Assembly: GCA_902490055.1 (NCBI GenBank)
Contig: CABUCP010000110.1
Span: 1-8,561 of the forward strand
Reading direction: 5' to 3'
Source: an uncultured Klebsiella sp.
Lineage (GTDB): Bacteria; Pseudomonadota; Gammaproteobacteria; Enterobacterales; Enterobacteriaceae
Length of the DNA: 8,561 nt
Numbering within the stretch: position 1 is the stretch's first letter; every line of letters begins with the position of its first letter. The notes below the pieces were generated by a model. That model saw only the letters and a program-made list of their open reading frames with translations. It was not told the origin of the DNA and made no database searches. The position numbers were made by a program, and so were the translations under genes. Shown one piece after another: positions 1-8,114 of the stretch.

Positions 1-633
1 GACCGTTACCCCCTGCAAAAACAGGAGATCGTAACTGACCCCCTGGAGCAAGAAGTCAATAAAAGCGTGTATATGGGGAAACTCGAACACGCGCTGCATG
101 ACATGGTGAACTGGGGCCGTAAGAACTCGATTTGGCCATACAACTTCGGCCTGTCTTGCTGTTATGTCGAAATGGTGACGTCATTCACTGCGGTGCATGA
201 CGTTGCGCGTTTTGGCGCGGAAGTACTGCGCGCCTCCCCGCGTCAGGCTGACCTGATGGTGGTTGCCGGTACCTGCTTTACCAAAATGGCCCCGGTCATT
301 CAGCGTCTGTACGATCAGATGCTGGAGCCGAAGTGGGTTATCTCTATGGGCGCATGCGCCAACTCCGGCGGGATGTACGATATCTACTCCGTCGTGCAGG
401 GCGTGGACAAGTTTATTCCGGTTGATGTTTACATCCCGGGCTGTCCGCCGCGTCCGGAAGCATATATGCAGGCGCTGATGCTGCTGCAGGAATCCATTGG
501 TAAAGAGCGCCGTCCTCTCTCGTGGGTGGTTGGCGATCAGGGCGTCTATCGCGCCAATATGCAATCCGAGCGCGAGCGTAAACGCGGCGAGCGAATTGCT
601 GTAACCAATCTGCGGACTCCGGACGAGATTTAA
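1..633 (+). CDS. nuoB: NADH-quinone oxidoreductase subunit B, 5'-truncated by window edge
   Basis: NuoB is the peripheral-arm subunit holding cluster N2, the last [4Fe-4S] centre before quinone; it sits on the cytoplasmic face of the inner membrane against NuoD, NuoI and NuoH. The reading frame is open from base 1 ([10 protein letters not shown]...) to the TAA at 631-633, giving 210 visible residues. By comparison with remembered E. coli NuoB (220 aa), about 14 N-terminal codons are missing. The four N2 ligands are visible: adjacent cysteines at visible residues 53-54 (bases 157-162, motif LSCCYVEM), Cys119 in [10 protein letters not shown] and Cys148 in IPGCPPRP. The spacings of 65 and 29 residues match the family. 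A GTG at 67 is only an internal codon. Relative to E. coli the segment after MGKL reads EHALH instead of a single Asn, adding four residues, as in Klebsiella-type NuoB. The next gene, nuoCD, starts 88 nt downstream. Identity is certain; only the true start is unseen. Confidence 0.98.
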   Translation, partial: DRYPLQKQEIVTDPLEQEVNKSVYMGKLEHALHDMVNWGRKNSIWPYNFGLSCCYVEMVTSFTAVHDVARFGAEVLRASPRQADLMVVAGTCFTKMAPVIQRLYDQMLEPKWVISMGACANSGGMYDIYSVVQGVDKFIPVDVYIPGCPPRPEAYMQALMLLQESIGKERRPLSWVVGDQGVYRANMQSERERKRGERIAVTNLRTPDEI

Positions 634-643
634 CTTGCGCCTG

Positions 644-698
644 CGGGCGGGAACCAGACTTCGCACATCAATCTACAAAAGCAGCGAAGCCTCGCCCG
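644..698 (+). promoter_or_regulatory. Predicted two-part hairpin in the nuoB-nuoCD intergenic RNA
   Basis: The 88-nt gap between nuoB and nuoCD (634-721) holds two nested complementary segments. The outer stem pairs CGGGCGGG at 644-651 with CTCGCCCG at 691-698 (eight pairs, one of them G-U). The inner stem pairs CTTCGC at 659-664 with GCGAAG at 684-689 (six perfect pairs) around a 19-nt A-rich loop. The structure ends 11 nt before the weak GGA at 710-712 that precedes the nuoCD start. No T-run follows, so it does not look like an intrinsic terminator. It could stabilise or process the mRNA, or modulate nuoCD translation; that role is inference. A competing small hairpin (CGCC 638-641 with GGCG 646-649) is also possible. 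The fold was derived by eye. Confidence 0.4.
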
Positions 699-721
699 GC
701 AGTCACCACGGACCTTTTGCA

Positions 722-2530
722 ATGGTGAACAATATGACTGATTTAACCGCGCATGACGCCGCACCAGCCTGGCAAACCCGCGATCACCTTGATGACCCGG
801 TGATCGGCGAACTGCGCAACCGTTTTGGGCCGGATGCCTTTACCGTTCAGCCAACCCGCACCGGCGTTCCGGTGGTTTGGGTGAAGCGCGAACAGCTGCT
901 TGAGGTCGGTGATTTCCTGAAGAGATTACCGAAGCCTTACGTGATGCTGTTTGACCTGCACGGCATGGACGAACGTTTACGTACACACCGCGATGGCTTG
1001 CCAGCCGCGGATTTTTCCGTTTTCTACCACCTGATCTCAGTAGACCGCAACCGCGACATCATGCTCAAGGTGGCGTTGTCTGAAAACGATCTGCATCTGC
1101 CGACCTTTACCAAACTGTTCCCTAATGCCAACTGGTATGAGCGTGAAACCTGGGAAATGTTTGGCGTGACCTTCGATGGCCACCCGAATCTGCGTCGCAT
1201 AATGATGCCGCCGACCTGGGAAGGCCACCCGCTGCGTAAAGACTATCCGGCGCGCGCCACCGAATTCGATCCGTTTGAGCTGACTAAAGCCAAACAGGAT
1301 TTGGAAATGGAAGCGCTGACCTTCAAACCGGAAGAGTGGGGCATGAAGCGCGGCACCGAAAACGAGGACTTCATGTTCCTCAACCTCGGCCCGAACCACC
1401 CGTCAGCCCACGGCGCCTTCCGTATTATTCTGCAGCTGGACGGCGAAGAGATCGTCGACTGCGTGCCGGACATTGGTTATCACCACCGCGGCGCCGAGAA
1501 AATGGGCGAACGCCAGTCCTGGCATAGCTACATCCCGTACACCGACCGTATCGAGTATCTCGGCGGCTGTGTCAACGAGATGCCGTACGTGCTGGCGGTA
1601 GAGAAACTGGCCGGTATCACCGTCCCGGACCGCGTGAACGTGATCCGCGTGATGCTGTCCGAACTGTTCCGCATCAACAGCCACCTGCTGTATATCTCGA
1701 CCTTTATTCAGGACGTCGGCGCGATGACGCCGGTCTTCTTTGCCTTTACCGACCGTCAGAAAATCTATGATCTGGTCGAAGCCATCACCGGTTTCCGTAT
1801 GCACCCGGCGTGGTTCCGTATCGGCGGCGTCGCCCACGACCTGCCGCGCGGCTGGGATCGCCTGCTGCGCGAATTCCTTGAGTGGATGCCGAAGCGTCTG
1901 GATTCCTACGAGAAAGCCGCGCTGCGCAACACCATTCTGATTGGCCGTTCCAAAGGCGTTGCCGCCTATACCGCGAAAGAAGCGCTGGAGTGGGGCACCA
2001 CCGGCGCAGGCCTGCGCGCGACCGGCATCGGCTTCGACGTGCGTAAATGGCGTCCATACTCTGGCTACGAAAACTTCGACTTCGAAATCCCGACCGGCGG
2101 CGGCGTCTCTGACTGCTACACCCGCGTGATGCTGAAAGTGGAAGAGCTGCGTCAGAGCCTGCGCATTCTCCAGCAGTGCCTCGATAACATGCCGGAAGGC
2201 CCGTTCAAAGCGGATCACCCGCTGACGACGCCGCCGCCGAAAGAGCGCACGCTGCAGCACATCGAGACCCTGATTACGCACTTCCTGCAGGTTTCCTGGG
2301 GGCCGGTGATGCCGGCCAACGAATCCTTCCAGATGGTTGAAGCGACGAAGGGGATTAACAGTTACTACTTGACCAGCGACGGCAGCACCATGAGCTATCG
2401 TACCCGTATCCGTACCCCGAGCTATGCGCACCTGCAGCAGATCCCGGCGGCGATTCGCGGCAGCCTGGTATCCGACCTCATCGTTTATCTGGGTAGTATC
2501 GATTTTGTTATGTCAGACGTGGACCGCTAA
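722..2530 (+). CDS. nuoCD: NADH-quinone oxidoreductase subunit C/D (fused)
   Basis: This single chain carries the 30-kDa (NuoC) and 49-kDa (NuoD) subunits of complex I, separate proteins in many other bacteria. With the ATG at 722 it is 602 aa. Residues about 1-180 are NuoC, with the family signature around [11 protein letters not shown] (138-148) and [10 protein letters not shown] (169-178). A charged linker (about 185-210) leads into NuoD, about 212-602, starting near [15 protein letters not shown]. The quinone-site residues His230 (HPSAHG) and Tyr279 (DRIEYLGG) are present at the conserved 49-residue spacing. NuoD forms the quinone pocket with NuoB and has no iron-sulphur cluster of its own. 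The start is a choice: ATG at 722 has GGA at 710-712 with a 9-nt spacer and gives [10 protein letters not shown], while ATG at 734 gives a 598-aa form. The frame is open back to 635, but that part has no good start or family similarity. nuoE follows after 2 nt, suggesting coupled translation. Confidence 0.97.
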   Translation: MVNNMTDLTAHDAAPAWQTRDHLDDPVIGELRNRFGPDAFTVQPTRTGVPVVWVKREQLLEVGDFLKRLPKPYVMLFDLHGMDERLRTHRDGLPAADFSVFYHLISVDRNRDIMLKVALSENDLHLPTFTKLFPNANWYERETWEMFGVTFDGHPNLRRIMMPPTWEGHPLRKDYPARATEFDPFELTKAKQDLEMEALTFKPEEWGMKRGTENEDFMFLNLGPNHPSAHGAFRIILQLDGEEIVDCVPDIGYHHRGAEKMGERQSWHSYIPYTDRIEYLGGCVNEMPYVLAVEKLAGITVPDRVNVIRVMLSELFRINSHLLYISTFIQDVGAMTPVFFAFTDRQKIYDLVEAITGFRMHPAWFRIGGVAHDLPRGWDRLLREFLEWMPKRLDSYEKAALRNTILIGRSKGVAAYTAKEALEWGTTGAGLRATGIGFDVRKWRPYSGYENFDFEIPTGGGVSDCYTRVMLKVEELRQSLRILQQCLDNMPEGPFKADHPLTTPPPKERTLQHIETLITHFLQVSWGPVMPANESFQMVEATKGINSYYLTSDGSTMSYRTRIRTPSYAHLQQIPAAIRGSLVSDLIVYLGSIDFVMSDVDR

Positions 2531-2532
2531 TT

Positions 2533-3033
2533 ATGCACGAGAATCAACAACCACAAACCGAGGCTTTTGAGCTGAGTGCGGCAGAGCGTGAGGCCATTGA
2601 GCACGAAAAGCACCACTACGAAGACCCGCGTGCGGCGTCCATCGAAGCGCTGAAGATTGTTCAAAAACAGCGCGGCTGGGTGCCGGATGGCGCGATCTAC
2701 GCGATCGCCGATGTGCTGGGTATCCCGGCAAGCGACGTCGAAGGCGTGGCGACATTCTACAGCCAGATCTTCCGCCAGCCAGTTGGCCGTCACGTGATCC
2801 GCTACTGCGACAGCGTGGTGTGCCACATCACCGGCTTCCAGGGGATCCAATCGGCCATCGAGAAAAAACTGGACATCAAACCGGGTCAAACCACCTTTGA
2901 TGGCCGTTTCACGCTGCTGCCGACCTGTTGCCTCGGCAACTGCGACAAGGGGCCGACCATGATGATTGATGATGACACTCACAGTTATCTGACGCCGGAA
3001 GCGATTCCTGACCTCCTGGAGCGGTATAAATGA
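2533..3033 (+). CDS. nuoE: NADH-quinone oxidoreductase subunit E (24-kDa, N1a cluster)
   Basis: NuoE is a thioredoxin-like ferredoxin subunit of the NADH-dehydrogenase module, bound to NuoF in the cytoplasmic tip of complex I. It carries the [2Fe-2S] cluster N1a, which lies near FMN but off the main chain to quinone. The protein is 166 aa, the same length as E. coli NuoE. The four ligands are Cys92 and Cys97 ([10 protein letters not shown]) and Cys133 and Cys137 ([10 protein letters not shown]); Cys132 is the neighbouring non-ligand cysteine. The first 15 residues are polar and probably flexible, followed by a helical region (about 16-70). The ATG comes 2 nt after the nuoCD stop, with only a weak GGA at 2521-2523 upstream, so ribosomes finishing nuoCD probably start it. 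Its TGA overlaps the nuoF start in an ATGA. Nothing is missing or unusual. Confidence 0.98.
   Translation: MHENQQPQTEAFELSAAEREAIEHEKHHYEDPRAASIEALKIVQKQRGWVPDGAIYAIADVLGIPASDVEGVATFYSQIFRQPVGRHVIRYCDSVVCHITGFQGIQSAIEKKLDIKPGQTTFDGRFTLLPTCCLGNCDKGPTMMIDDDTHSYLTPEAIPDLLERYK
3018..3033 (+). promoter_or_regulatory. nuoF ribosome-binding site and ATGA stop-start overlap with nuoE
   Basis: A GGAG at 3018-3021, inside the last codons of nuoE, sits 8 nt before the nuoF ATG at 3030. The nuoE stop TGA (3031-3033) shares three bases with that ATG. This arrangement supports termination-reinitiation between NuoE and NuoF, which form a tight 1:1 pair in the enzyme. It also fixes the nuoF start. Confidence 0.75.
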
Positions 3034-4367
3034 AAACCATTATTCGTACTGCCGAAACGCATCCCTTAACCTGGCGTCTGCGCGACGACAAGCAGCCGGT
3101 GTGGCTGGACGAGTATCGCAGCAAAAACGGTTATGAAGGCGCGCGCAAGGCTCTGGGCGGTATGGCGCCGGATGAAATCGTCAATGCGGTAAAAGACGCC
3201 GGCCTGAAAGGGCGCGGCGGCGCGGGATTCTCCACCGGTTTGAAGTGGAGCCTGATGCCGAAAGACGAATCGATGAACATCCGTTACCTGCTGTGTAACG
3301 CCGATGAAATGGAGCCGGGCACCTATAAAGACCGCCTGCTGATGGAGCAACTGCCGCACCTGCTGGTGGAAGGCATGCTGATTTCCGCGTTTGCCCTGAA
3401 AGCTTACCGCGGTTACATCTTCCTGCGTGGTGAATATATCGAAGCGGCGCAGCATCTGCGCCGCGCGATCGCCGAAGCCACCGAAGCGGGCCTGCTGGGG
3501 AAAAATATCCTCGGCACCGGCTTTGACTTCGAGCTGTTCGTGCACACCGGGGCAGGGCGCTATATCTGCGGTGAAGAAACGGCGCTGATCAACTCGCTGG
3601 AAGGCCGCCGCGCTAACCCGCGTTCCAAGCCGCCATTCCCGGCGAGCTCTGGCGTATGGGGCAAACCGACCTGCGTCAACAACGTTGAAACCCTGTGCAA
3701 CGTGCCTGCTATTCTCGCCAACGGCGTGGAGTGGTATCAGAATATTTCGACCAGCAAAGATGCTGGCACCAAGCTGATGGGCTTCTCCGGGCGGGTGAAA
3801 AACCCAGGCGTCTGGGAACTGCCGTTCGGCACCACCGCGCGCGAGATCCTCGAAGATTATGCCGGCGGTATGCGCGATGGCCTGAAGTTTAAAGCCTGGC
3901 AGCCGGGCGGCGCCGGTACCGACTTCCTGACCGAAGCGCACCTCGATCTGCCGATGGAATTTGAAAGCATCGGTAAAGCAGGTAGCCGTCTGGGCACCGC
4001 GCTGGCGATGGCCGTCGACCACGAGATCGGTATGGTTCCGCTGGTGCGCAACCTCGAAGAATTTTTTGCCCGCGAATCCTGCGGCTGGTGTACGCCTTGT
4101 CGCGACGGCCTGCCGTGGAGCGTGAAGATTCTGCGTGCCCTGGAACGCGGCGAAGGCCAGCCTGGCGACATCGAAACACTTGAGCAACTGTGTCGATTCC
4201 TTGGGCCGGGTAAAACCTTCTGCGCGCACGCGCCGGGCGCGGTGGAACCGCTGCAGAGCGCGATTAAGTATTTCCGCGAAGAATTCGAGGCTGGCATTAA
4301 GCAGCAGTTCAGCAATACCCATGCAATTAACGGTATTCAGCCGAACCTGCTTAAGACGCGCTGGTAA
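3030..4367 (+). CDS. nuoF: NADH-quinone oxidoreductase subunit F (51-kDa, FMN/NADH site, N3 cluster)
   Basis: NuoF is the entry point of complex I: it binds NADH and FMN, takes a hydride from NADH and passes single electrons to its [4Fe-4S] cluster N3. The protein is 445 aa, the same length as E. coli NuoF. The glycine-rich flavin/nucleotide loop is [10 protein letters not shown] at 61-70. The NADH-contact region follows as [14 protein letters not shown] (89-102), including Glu95, which is implicated in nucleotide binding in E. coli. A second glycine-rich segment ([12 protein letters not shown], 172-183) completes the site. The N3 ligands are Cys351, Cys354 and Cys357 in [12 protein letters not shown], plus Cys398 in KTFCAHAPG. 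The start overlaps the nuoE stop and has a GGAG 8 nt upstream. A 32-nt T-rich gap separates it from nuoG. A codon-aligned open frame on the opposite strand is a codon-bias shadow. A Chi octamer lies at 3362-3369. Confidence 0.99.
   Translation: MKTIIRTAETHPLTWRLRDDKQPVWLDEYRSKNGYEGARKALGGMAPDEIVNAVKDAGLKGRGGAGFSTGLKWSLMPKDESMNIRYLLCNADEMEPGTYKDRLLMEQLPHLLVEGMLISAFALKAYRGYIFLRGEYIEAAQHLRRAIAEATEAGLLGKNILGTGFDFELFVHTGAGRYICGEETALINSLEGRRANPRSKPPFPASSGVWGKPTCVNNVETLCNVPAILANGVEWYQNISTSKDAGTKLMGFSGRVKNPGVWELPFGTTAREILEDYAGGMRDGLKFKAWQPGGAGTDFLTEAHLDLPMEFESIGKAGSRLGTALAMAVDHEIGMVPLVRNLEEFFARESCGWCTPCRDGLPWSVKILRALERGEGQPGDIETLEQLCRFLGPGKTFCAHAPGAVEPLQSAIKYFREEFEAGIKQQFSNTHAINGIQPNLLKTRW
3362..3369 (+). 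other. Chi recombination hotspot octamer (GCTGGTGG)
   Basis: A perfect match to the E. coli RecBCD Chi octamer lies within nuoF, in the operon's transcription direction. In E. coli, Chi is over-represented on the leading strand, and nuo there is transcribed with replication, so this orientation fits. The octamer also serves as ordinary codons for Leu-Leu-Val-Glu, so function is assumed from sequence alone. Confidence 0.6.
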
Positions 4368-4399
4368 TCTAAAGGTTTTTTATTTTTGGAAGCACGCAA
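4368..4399 (+). promoter_or_regulatory. T-rich nuoF-nuoG leader with nuoG ribosome-binding site
   Basis: This 32-nt gap is strikingly richer in A and T than the flanking genes, with a T6-A-T5 tract at 4376-4387. It is followed at once by GGAAG (4388-4392), a good Shine-Dalgarno 7 nt before the nuoG ATG at 4400. U-rich leaders upstream of a Shine-Dalgarno can favour ribosomal protein S1 binding and keep the site unstructured; applying that here is inference. A weak stem (GAACCT 4343-4348 with AGGTTT 4373-4378) precedes the tract. Confidence 0.6.
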
Positions 4400-7126
4400 A
4401 TGGCTACGATCCATGTAGACGGCAAAGAGTACGAGGTCAACGGGGCGGACAACCTGCTAGAGGCATGTCTCTCTCTTGGTCTTGATATTCCGTACTTTTG
4501 CTGGCATCCGGCGCTAGGGAGCGTCGGTGCTTGCCGCCAGTGTGCGGTGAAGCAATATCAGAACGCGGAAGACACGCGTGGTCGCCTGGTGATGTCCTGT
4601 ATGACTCCGGCATCCGACGGCACCTTTATTTCTATTGACGACGGCGAAGCGAAGCAGTTCCGCGAGAGCGTGGTGGAGTGGTTGATGACTAACCACCCGC
4701 ACGACTGTCCGGTCTGCGAAGAGGGCGGCAACTGCCACCTGCAGGATATGACGGTGATGACCGGCCATAGCTTCCGCCGCTATCGCTTTACCAAGCGTAC
4801 CCACCGTAACCAGGATCTGGGGCCGTTTATTTCTCACGAAATGAACCGCTGCATCGCCTGCTATCGCTGCGTTCGCTACTACAAAGATTATGCCGACGGC
4901 ACCGATCTGGGCGTCTATGGCGCGCATGACAACGTCTACTTCGGCCGCCCGGAAGATGGCACGCTGGAAAGCGAGTTCTCCGGCAACCTGGTTGAAGTCT
5001 GCCCGACCGGCGTCTTCACCGATAAAACGCACTCCGAGCGTTACAACCGTAAATGGGATATGCAGTTTGCGCCGAGCATCTGCCAGCAGTGCTCCATTGG
5101 CTGTAACATCAGCCCGGGCGAACGTTATGGCGAGCTGCGTCGTATCGAAAACCGCTATAACGGTACCGTTAACCGCTACTTCCTCTGCGACCGCGGTCGT
5201 TTCGGCTATGGCTATGTGAACCTGAAAGACCGTCCGCGTCAGCCGGTTCAGCGCCGCGGCGACGATCTGATCGCCCTCAACGCCGAACAGGCAATGCAGG
5301 GCGCGGCGGATATTCTGCGCCAGTCGAAGAAAGTCATCGGTATCGGCTCTCCGCGCGCCAGCATTGAAAGCAACTTTGCGCTGCGTGAACTGGTCGGCGG
5401 CGAAAACTTCTATACCGGTATCGCCAAAGGCGAACAAGCGCGCCTGCAGATGATGCTGAAAGTGCTGCGTGAAGGCGGGATCCCTACCCCGACGCTGCGC
5501 GATATCGAGTCCTACGATGCGGTACTGGTATTGGGCGAAGACATTACCCAGACCGGCGCGCGCGTTGCGCTGGCGGTACGCCAGGCGGTGAAAGGTAAAG
5601 CACGTGAAATGGCGGCGGCGCAGAAAGTGGCTGACTGGCAGATCGCGGCGATCCTTAACATCGGACAGCGCGCGAAGCACCCGTTATTCGTCACCAACAT
5701 CGATGATACTCGTCTTGATGACATCGCCGCGTGGACCTACCGCGCGCCGGTAGAAGATCAGGCGCGTCTGGGCTTTGCCATCGCCCACGCGCTGGACAAC
5801 AGCGCCCCGGCGGTTGACGGCCTGAGCCGCGACCTGCAGGGGAAAGTCGACGTTATCGTTCAGGCGCTGGCTGGGGCGAAAAAACCGCTGATTATCTCCG
5901 GCACTAACGCCGGCAGCATGGAAATCATCCAGGCCGCCGCAAACGTGGCGAAAGCCCTGAAAGGCCGCGGCGCCGATGTCGGCGTGACGATGGTCGCCCG
6001 TGCGGTGAACAGCGTCGGTCTGGGTATGATTGGCGGCGGCTCGCTTGAAGAAGCGTTGGATGAGTTGGAAAGCGGCGCCGCAGATGCGGTGATCGTGCTG
6101 GAAAACGATCTGCACCGCCATGCATCCGCCGCGCGCGTTGACGCTGCGCTGGCGAAAGCGCCGCTGGTCATGGTAGTTGACCATCAGCGCACGGCAATCA
6201 TGGAAAAAGCGCACCTGGTGCTCTCCGCGGCAAGCTTTGCGGAAAGCGACGGTACGGTTGTTAACAACGAAGGCCGCGCCCAGCGCTTCTTCCAGGTTTA
6301 CGACCCGGCTTACTACGATGCGAAAACCATCATGCTGGAAAGCTGGCGCTGGCTGCATTCGCTGCACAGCACCGTCAACAACCGTCAGGTTGACTGGACG
6401 CAGCTGGACCACGTGATTGACGCGGCTATCGCGGCGCTGCCGCATCTGGCGGGCATTAAAGATGCCGCGCCGGACGCGACCTTCCGCATCCGCGGCCAGA
6501 AGCTGGCGCGTGAACCGCACCGCTACAGCGGCCGTACGGCGATGCGCGCCAATATCAGCGTGCACGAACCGCGTCAGCCGCAGGATAAAGACACCATGTT
6601 CGCCTTCTCAATGGAAGGGAACAACCAGCCGTCCGCGCCGCGTTCGCAAATTCCGTTTGCGTGGGCGCCGGGCTGGAACTCCCCGCAGGCATGGAATAAA
6701 TTCCAGGATGAAGTGGGCGGTAAGCTGCGCCACGGCGATCCGGGCGTGCGTCTGATTGAAGCTTCCGCCAGCGGGCTGGAGTACTTCACCGCGGTGCCGG
6801 CCAGCTTCCAGGCGGAAGAGGGTAAATGGCGTATTGCGCCGTACTACCATCTGTTCGGTAGCGACGAGCTGTCTCAGCGTTCCCCGGTGTTCCAAAGCCG
6901 GATGCCTGAGCCGTACATCAAGCTGAACCCGGCGGATGCCGCGAAGCTTGGCGTCAATGCCGGGGCGATGGTTTCCTTCAGCGTCGAAGGCCAGACCCTG
7001 CGTCTGCCGCTGGTTATCTCTGAAGGTCTGACCGCCGGACAGGTTGGCTTACCGATGGGCATGCCGGGCATTGCGCCGGTATTGACCGGGGCGCGTATTG
7101 ATTCACTGCAGGAGGCGAAAGCATGA
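4400..7126 (+). CDS. nuoG: NADH-quinone oxidoreductase subunit G (75-kDa, N1b/N4/N5/N7 clusters)
   Basis: NuoG is the largest peripheral subunit and carries electrons from NuoF towards NuoI. At 908 aa it matches E. coli NuoG. The first part is a plant-type ferredoxin domain (about 1-80) with the N1b [2Fe-2S] ligands Cys34, 45, 48 and 67. Next comes the His-Cys motif for N5 (His99, Cys103, 106 and 112), then N4 (Cys151, 154 and 157 in CIACYRC, plus Cys201). Cys228, 231, 235 and 263 bind N7, an off-path cluster kept in E. coli. From about residue 280 onward the chain resembles molybdopterin oxidoreductases such as formate dehydrogenase, but in complex I this part is structural and binds no molybdenum cofactor. 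The start is set by GGAAG 7 nt upstream. The first 40 codons include two rare CTA leucines, unlike the rest of the gene. The last bases overlap nuoH in an ATGA. Confidence 0.99.
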   Translation: MATIHVDGKEYEVNGADNLLEACLSLGLDIPYFCWHPALGSVGACRQCAVKQYQNAEDTRGRLVMSCMTPASDGTFISIDDGEAKQFRESVVEWLMTNHPHDCPVCEEGGNCHLQDMTVMTGHSFRRYRFTKRTHRNQDLGPFISHEMNRCIACYRCVRYYKDYADGTDLGVYGAHDNVYFGRPEDGTLESEFSGNLVEVCPTGVFTDKTHSERYNRKWDMQFAPSICQQCSIGCNISPGERYGELRRIENRYNGTVNRYFLCDRGRFGYGYVNLKDRPRQPVQRRGDDLIALNAEQAMQGAADILRQSKKVIGIGSPRASIESNFALRELVGGENFYTGIAKGEQARLQMMLKVLREGGIPTPTLRDIESYDAVLVLGEDITQTGARVALAVRQAVKGKAREMAAAQKVADWQIAAILNIGQRAKHPLFVTNIDDTRLDDIAAWTYRAPVEDQARLGFAIAHALDNSAPAVDGLSRDLQGKVDVIVQALAGAKKPLIISGTNAGSMEIIQAAANVAKALKGRGADVGVTMVARAVNSVGLGMIGGGSLEEALDELESGAADAVIVLENDLHRHASAARVDAALAKAPLVMVVDHQRTAIMEKAHLVLSAASFAESDGTVVNNEGRAQRFFQVYDPAYYDAKTIMLESWRWLHSLHSTVNNRQVDWTQLDHVIDAAIAALPHLAGIKDAAPDATFRIRGQKLAREPHRYSGRTAMRANISVHEPRQPQDKDTMFAFSMEGNNQPSAPRSQIPFAWAPGWNSPQAWNKFQDEVGGKLRHGDPGVRLIEASASGLEYFTAVPASFQAEEGKWRIAPYYHLFGSDELSQRSPVFQSRMPEPYIKLNPADAAKLGVNAGAMVSFSVEGQTLRLPLVISEGLTAGQVGLPMGMPGIAPVLTGARIDSLQEAKA
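7110..7126 (+). promoter_or_regulatory. nuoH consensus Shine-Dalgarno and ATGA overlap with nuoG
   Basis: A full AGGAGG at 7110-7115 lies 7 nt before the nuoH ATG at 7123, within the final nuoG codons. The ATG overlaps the nuoG TGA by the ATGA arrangement. This is the strongest AGGAGG-type site in the window and decides the nuoH start. A strong site plus overlap suggests both de novo initiation and coupling. Confidence 0.85.
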
Positions 7127-8100
7127 GCTGGTTAACGCCGGATCTTATCGACATTCTGTTAAGCATCCTGAAGGCCGTGGTCATTCTGCTGGTGGTCGTC
7201 ACCTGCGGCGCGTTCATGAGCTTCGGCGAGCGTCGTCTGCTCGGCCTGTTCCAGAACCGCTACGGACCTAACCGCGTGGGCTGGGGCGGTTCGCTGCAGC
7301 TCGTTGCCGACATGATCAAGATGTTCTTTAAAGAGGACTGGATCCCGCGCTTCTCCGATCGCGTGATCTTTACTCTGGCGCCGGTTATCGCCTTCACCTC
7401 GCTGTTGCTGGCCTTTGCTATCGTGCCGGTCAGCCCGTCGTGGGTGGTCGCCGACCTCAACATCGGTATTCTGTTCTTCCTGATGATGGCAGGTCTGGCG
7501 GTCTATGCGGTCCTGTTCGCCGGTTGGTCAAGCAACAACAAATACTCGCTGCTGGGTGCGATGCGTGCTTCCGCGCAAACCCTCAGCTACGAAGTATTCC
7601 TTGGTCTGTCCCTGATGGGCGTGGTGGCGCAGGCGGGGTCATTCAACATGACCGATATCGTCAACAACCAGGCGCATCTGTGGAACGTCATCCCGCAGTT
7701 CTTCGGCTTCGTGACTTTCGCCATCGCCGGCGTGGCGGTGTGTCACCGTCACCCGTTCGACCAGCCGGAAGCGGAGCAGGAACTGGCCGATGGTTACCAC
7801 ATTGAATATTCCGGTATGAAATTCGGTCTGTTCTTCGTCGGTGAATACATCGGTATCGTCACCGTCTCAGCGCTGATCGTCACGCTGTTCTTCGGCGGCT
7901 GGAATGGCCCGTGGTTACCTCCTTTCATCTGGTTCGCGCTGAAAACCGCGTTCTTCATGATGATGTTCATTTTGATCCGCGCATCATTACCGCGTCCGCG
8001 TTATGACCAGGTGATGTCCTTTGGCTGGAAGGTATGCCTGCCGTTAACGCTGGTCAACTTGTTGGTAACGGCGGCTGTCATTCTCTGGCAGGCGCAATAA
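7123..8100 (+). CDS. nuoH: NADH-quinone oxidoreductase subunit H (membrane subunit at the quinone entrance)
   Basis: NuoH (ND1 homologue) is the inner-membrane subunit that joins the peripheral arm to the proton-pumping arm and forms the quinone entry channel with NuoB and NuoD. It is 325 aa, as in E. coli. Hydrophobic segments fit eight transmembrane helices at about 10-32, 81-102, 112-134, 154-172, 187-207, 233-257, 266-287 and 303-323. The conserved acidic residues of the E-channel region are present: Glu36 in FGERR, Glu157 in LSYEVFLG, and Asp213, Glu216, Glu218 and Glu220 in the cytoplasmic loop [19 protein letters not shown], followed by Glu228 and Glu241. It has no signal peptide beyond the first helix. 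The start is fixed by AGGAGG 7 nt upstream and overlaps the nuoG stop. nuoI follows after 14 nt. A Chi octamer lies at 7188-7195 in the first helix coding region. Confidence 0.98.
   Translation: MSWLTPDLIDILLSILKAVVILLVVVTCGAFMSFGERRLLGLFQNRYGPNRVGWGGSLQLVADMIKMFFKEDWIPRFSDRVIFTLAPVIAFTSLLLAFAIVPVSPSWVVADLNIGILFFLMMAGLAVYAVLFAGWSSNNKYSLLGAMRASAQTLSYEVFLGLSLMGVVAQAGSFNMTDIVNNQAHLWNVIPQFFGFVTFAIAGVAVCHRHPFDQPEAEQELADGYHIEYSGMKFGLFFVGEYIGIVTVSALIVTLFFGGWNGPWLPPFIWFALKTAFFMMMFILIRASLPRPRYDQVMSFGWKVCLPLTLVNLLVTAAVILWQAQ
7188..7195 (+). other. Chi recombination hotspot octamer (GCTGGTGG)
   Basis: This is a second perfect Chi match in the same orientation, about 3.8 kb downstream of the first, inside the codons for the first transmembrane helix of NuoH. 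The spacing is in line with the average Chi density of a few kilobases in E. coli. I found none on the opposite strand in this window. Function is assumed from the sequence match. Confidence 0.6.
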
Positions 8101-8107
8101 GGGGTGA
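8098..8107 (+). promoter_or_regulatory. nuoI Shine-Dalgarno
   Basis: TAAGGGGTGA at 8098-8107, beginning with the nuoH stop codon, differs from the full anti-16S complement TAAGGAGGTGA only by one missing A/G step. It lies 7 nt before the ATG at 8115. It fixes the nuoI start, and the nuoH terminator codon doubles as part of the ribosome-binding site. Confidence 0.8.
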
Positions 8108-8114
8108 ATTGAAC

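Noticed and set aside
67..633. nuoB starting at the GTG at 67
   Set aside because: The frame is open to base 1 and the residues before 67 match the known NuoB N-terminus, so the gene continues past the window edge.
635..721. In-frame 29-codon upstream extension of nuoCD beginning at a TTG
   Set aside because: It has no plausible ribosome-binding site, covers a structured intergenic segment and does not resemble any NuoC N-terminus. The ATG at 722 (or 734) gives the family's usual start.
634..721. Internal promoter in the nuoB-nuoCD gap
   Set aside because: I could not find a -35/-10 pair with acceptable matches and spacing. The same holds for the nuoF-nuoG gap, where TATTTT has no matching upstream -35.
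3066..4322. Long open frame (418 codons) on the minus strand opposite nuoF, with similar ones opposite nuoCD (1403-2431), nuoE (2527-2982) and nuoG (4514-5680 and 5684-6565)
   Set aside because: All lie exactly codon-on-codon opposite the real gene. In that register an antisense stop needs a sense TTA, CTA or TCA codon, which these highly biased genes avoid. The nuoG shadows end precisely at a sense CTA (4514-4516) and a sense TTA (5684-5686). The sense strand encodes unmistakable complex I subunits.
4343..4387. Intrinsic terminator between nuoF and nuoG
   Set aside because: The stem is only about six pairs with a G-U and a 24-nt loop, too weak for a typical terminator despite the T-run. Operon continuity argues against strong termination here.
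4135..4485. Small + strand open frame bridging the nuoF end and nuoG start in another frame
   Set aside because: It is out of frame with both genes, has no ribosome-binding site and overlaps conserved coding sequence.
5237..7126. nuoG C-terminal region as a separate molybdenum enzyme such as formate dehydrogenase
   Set aside because: The frame is continuous with the N1b/N5/N4/N7 ferredoxin domains, the length is the standard NuoG 908 aa, and the neighbours are all complex I genes. The similarity is an ancestral fold.
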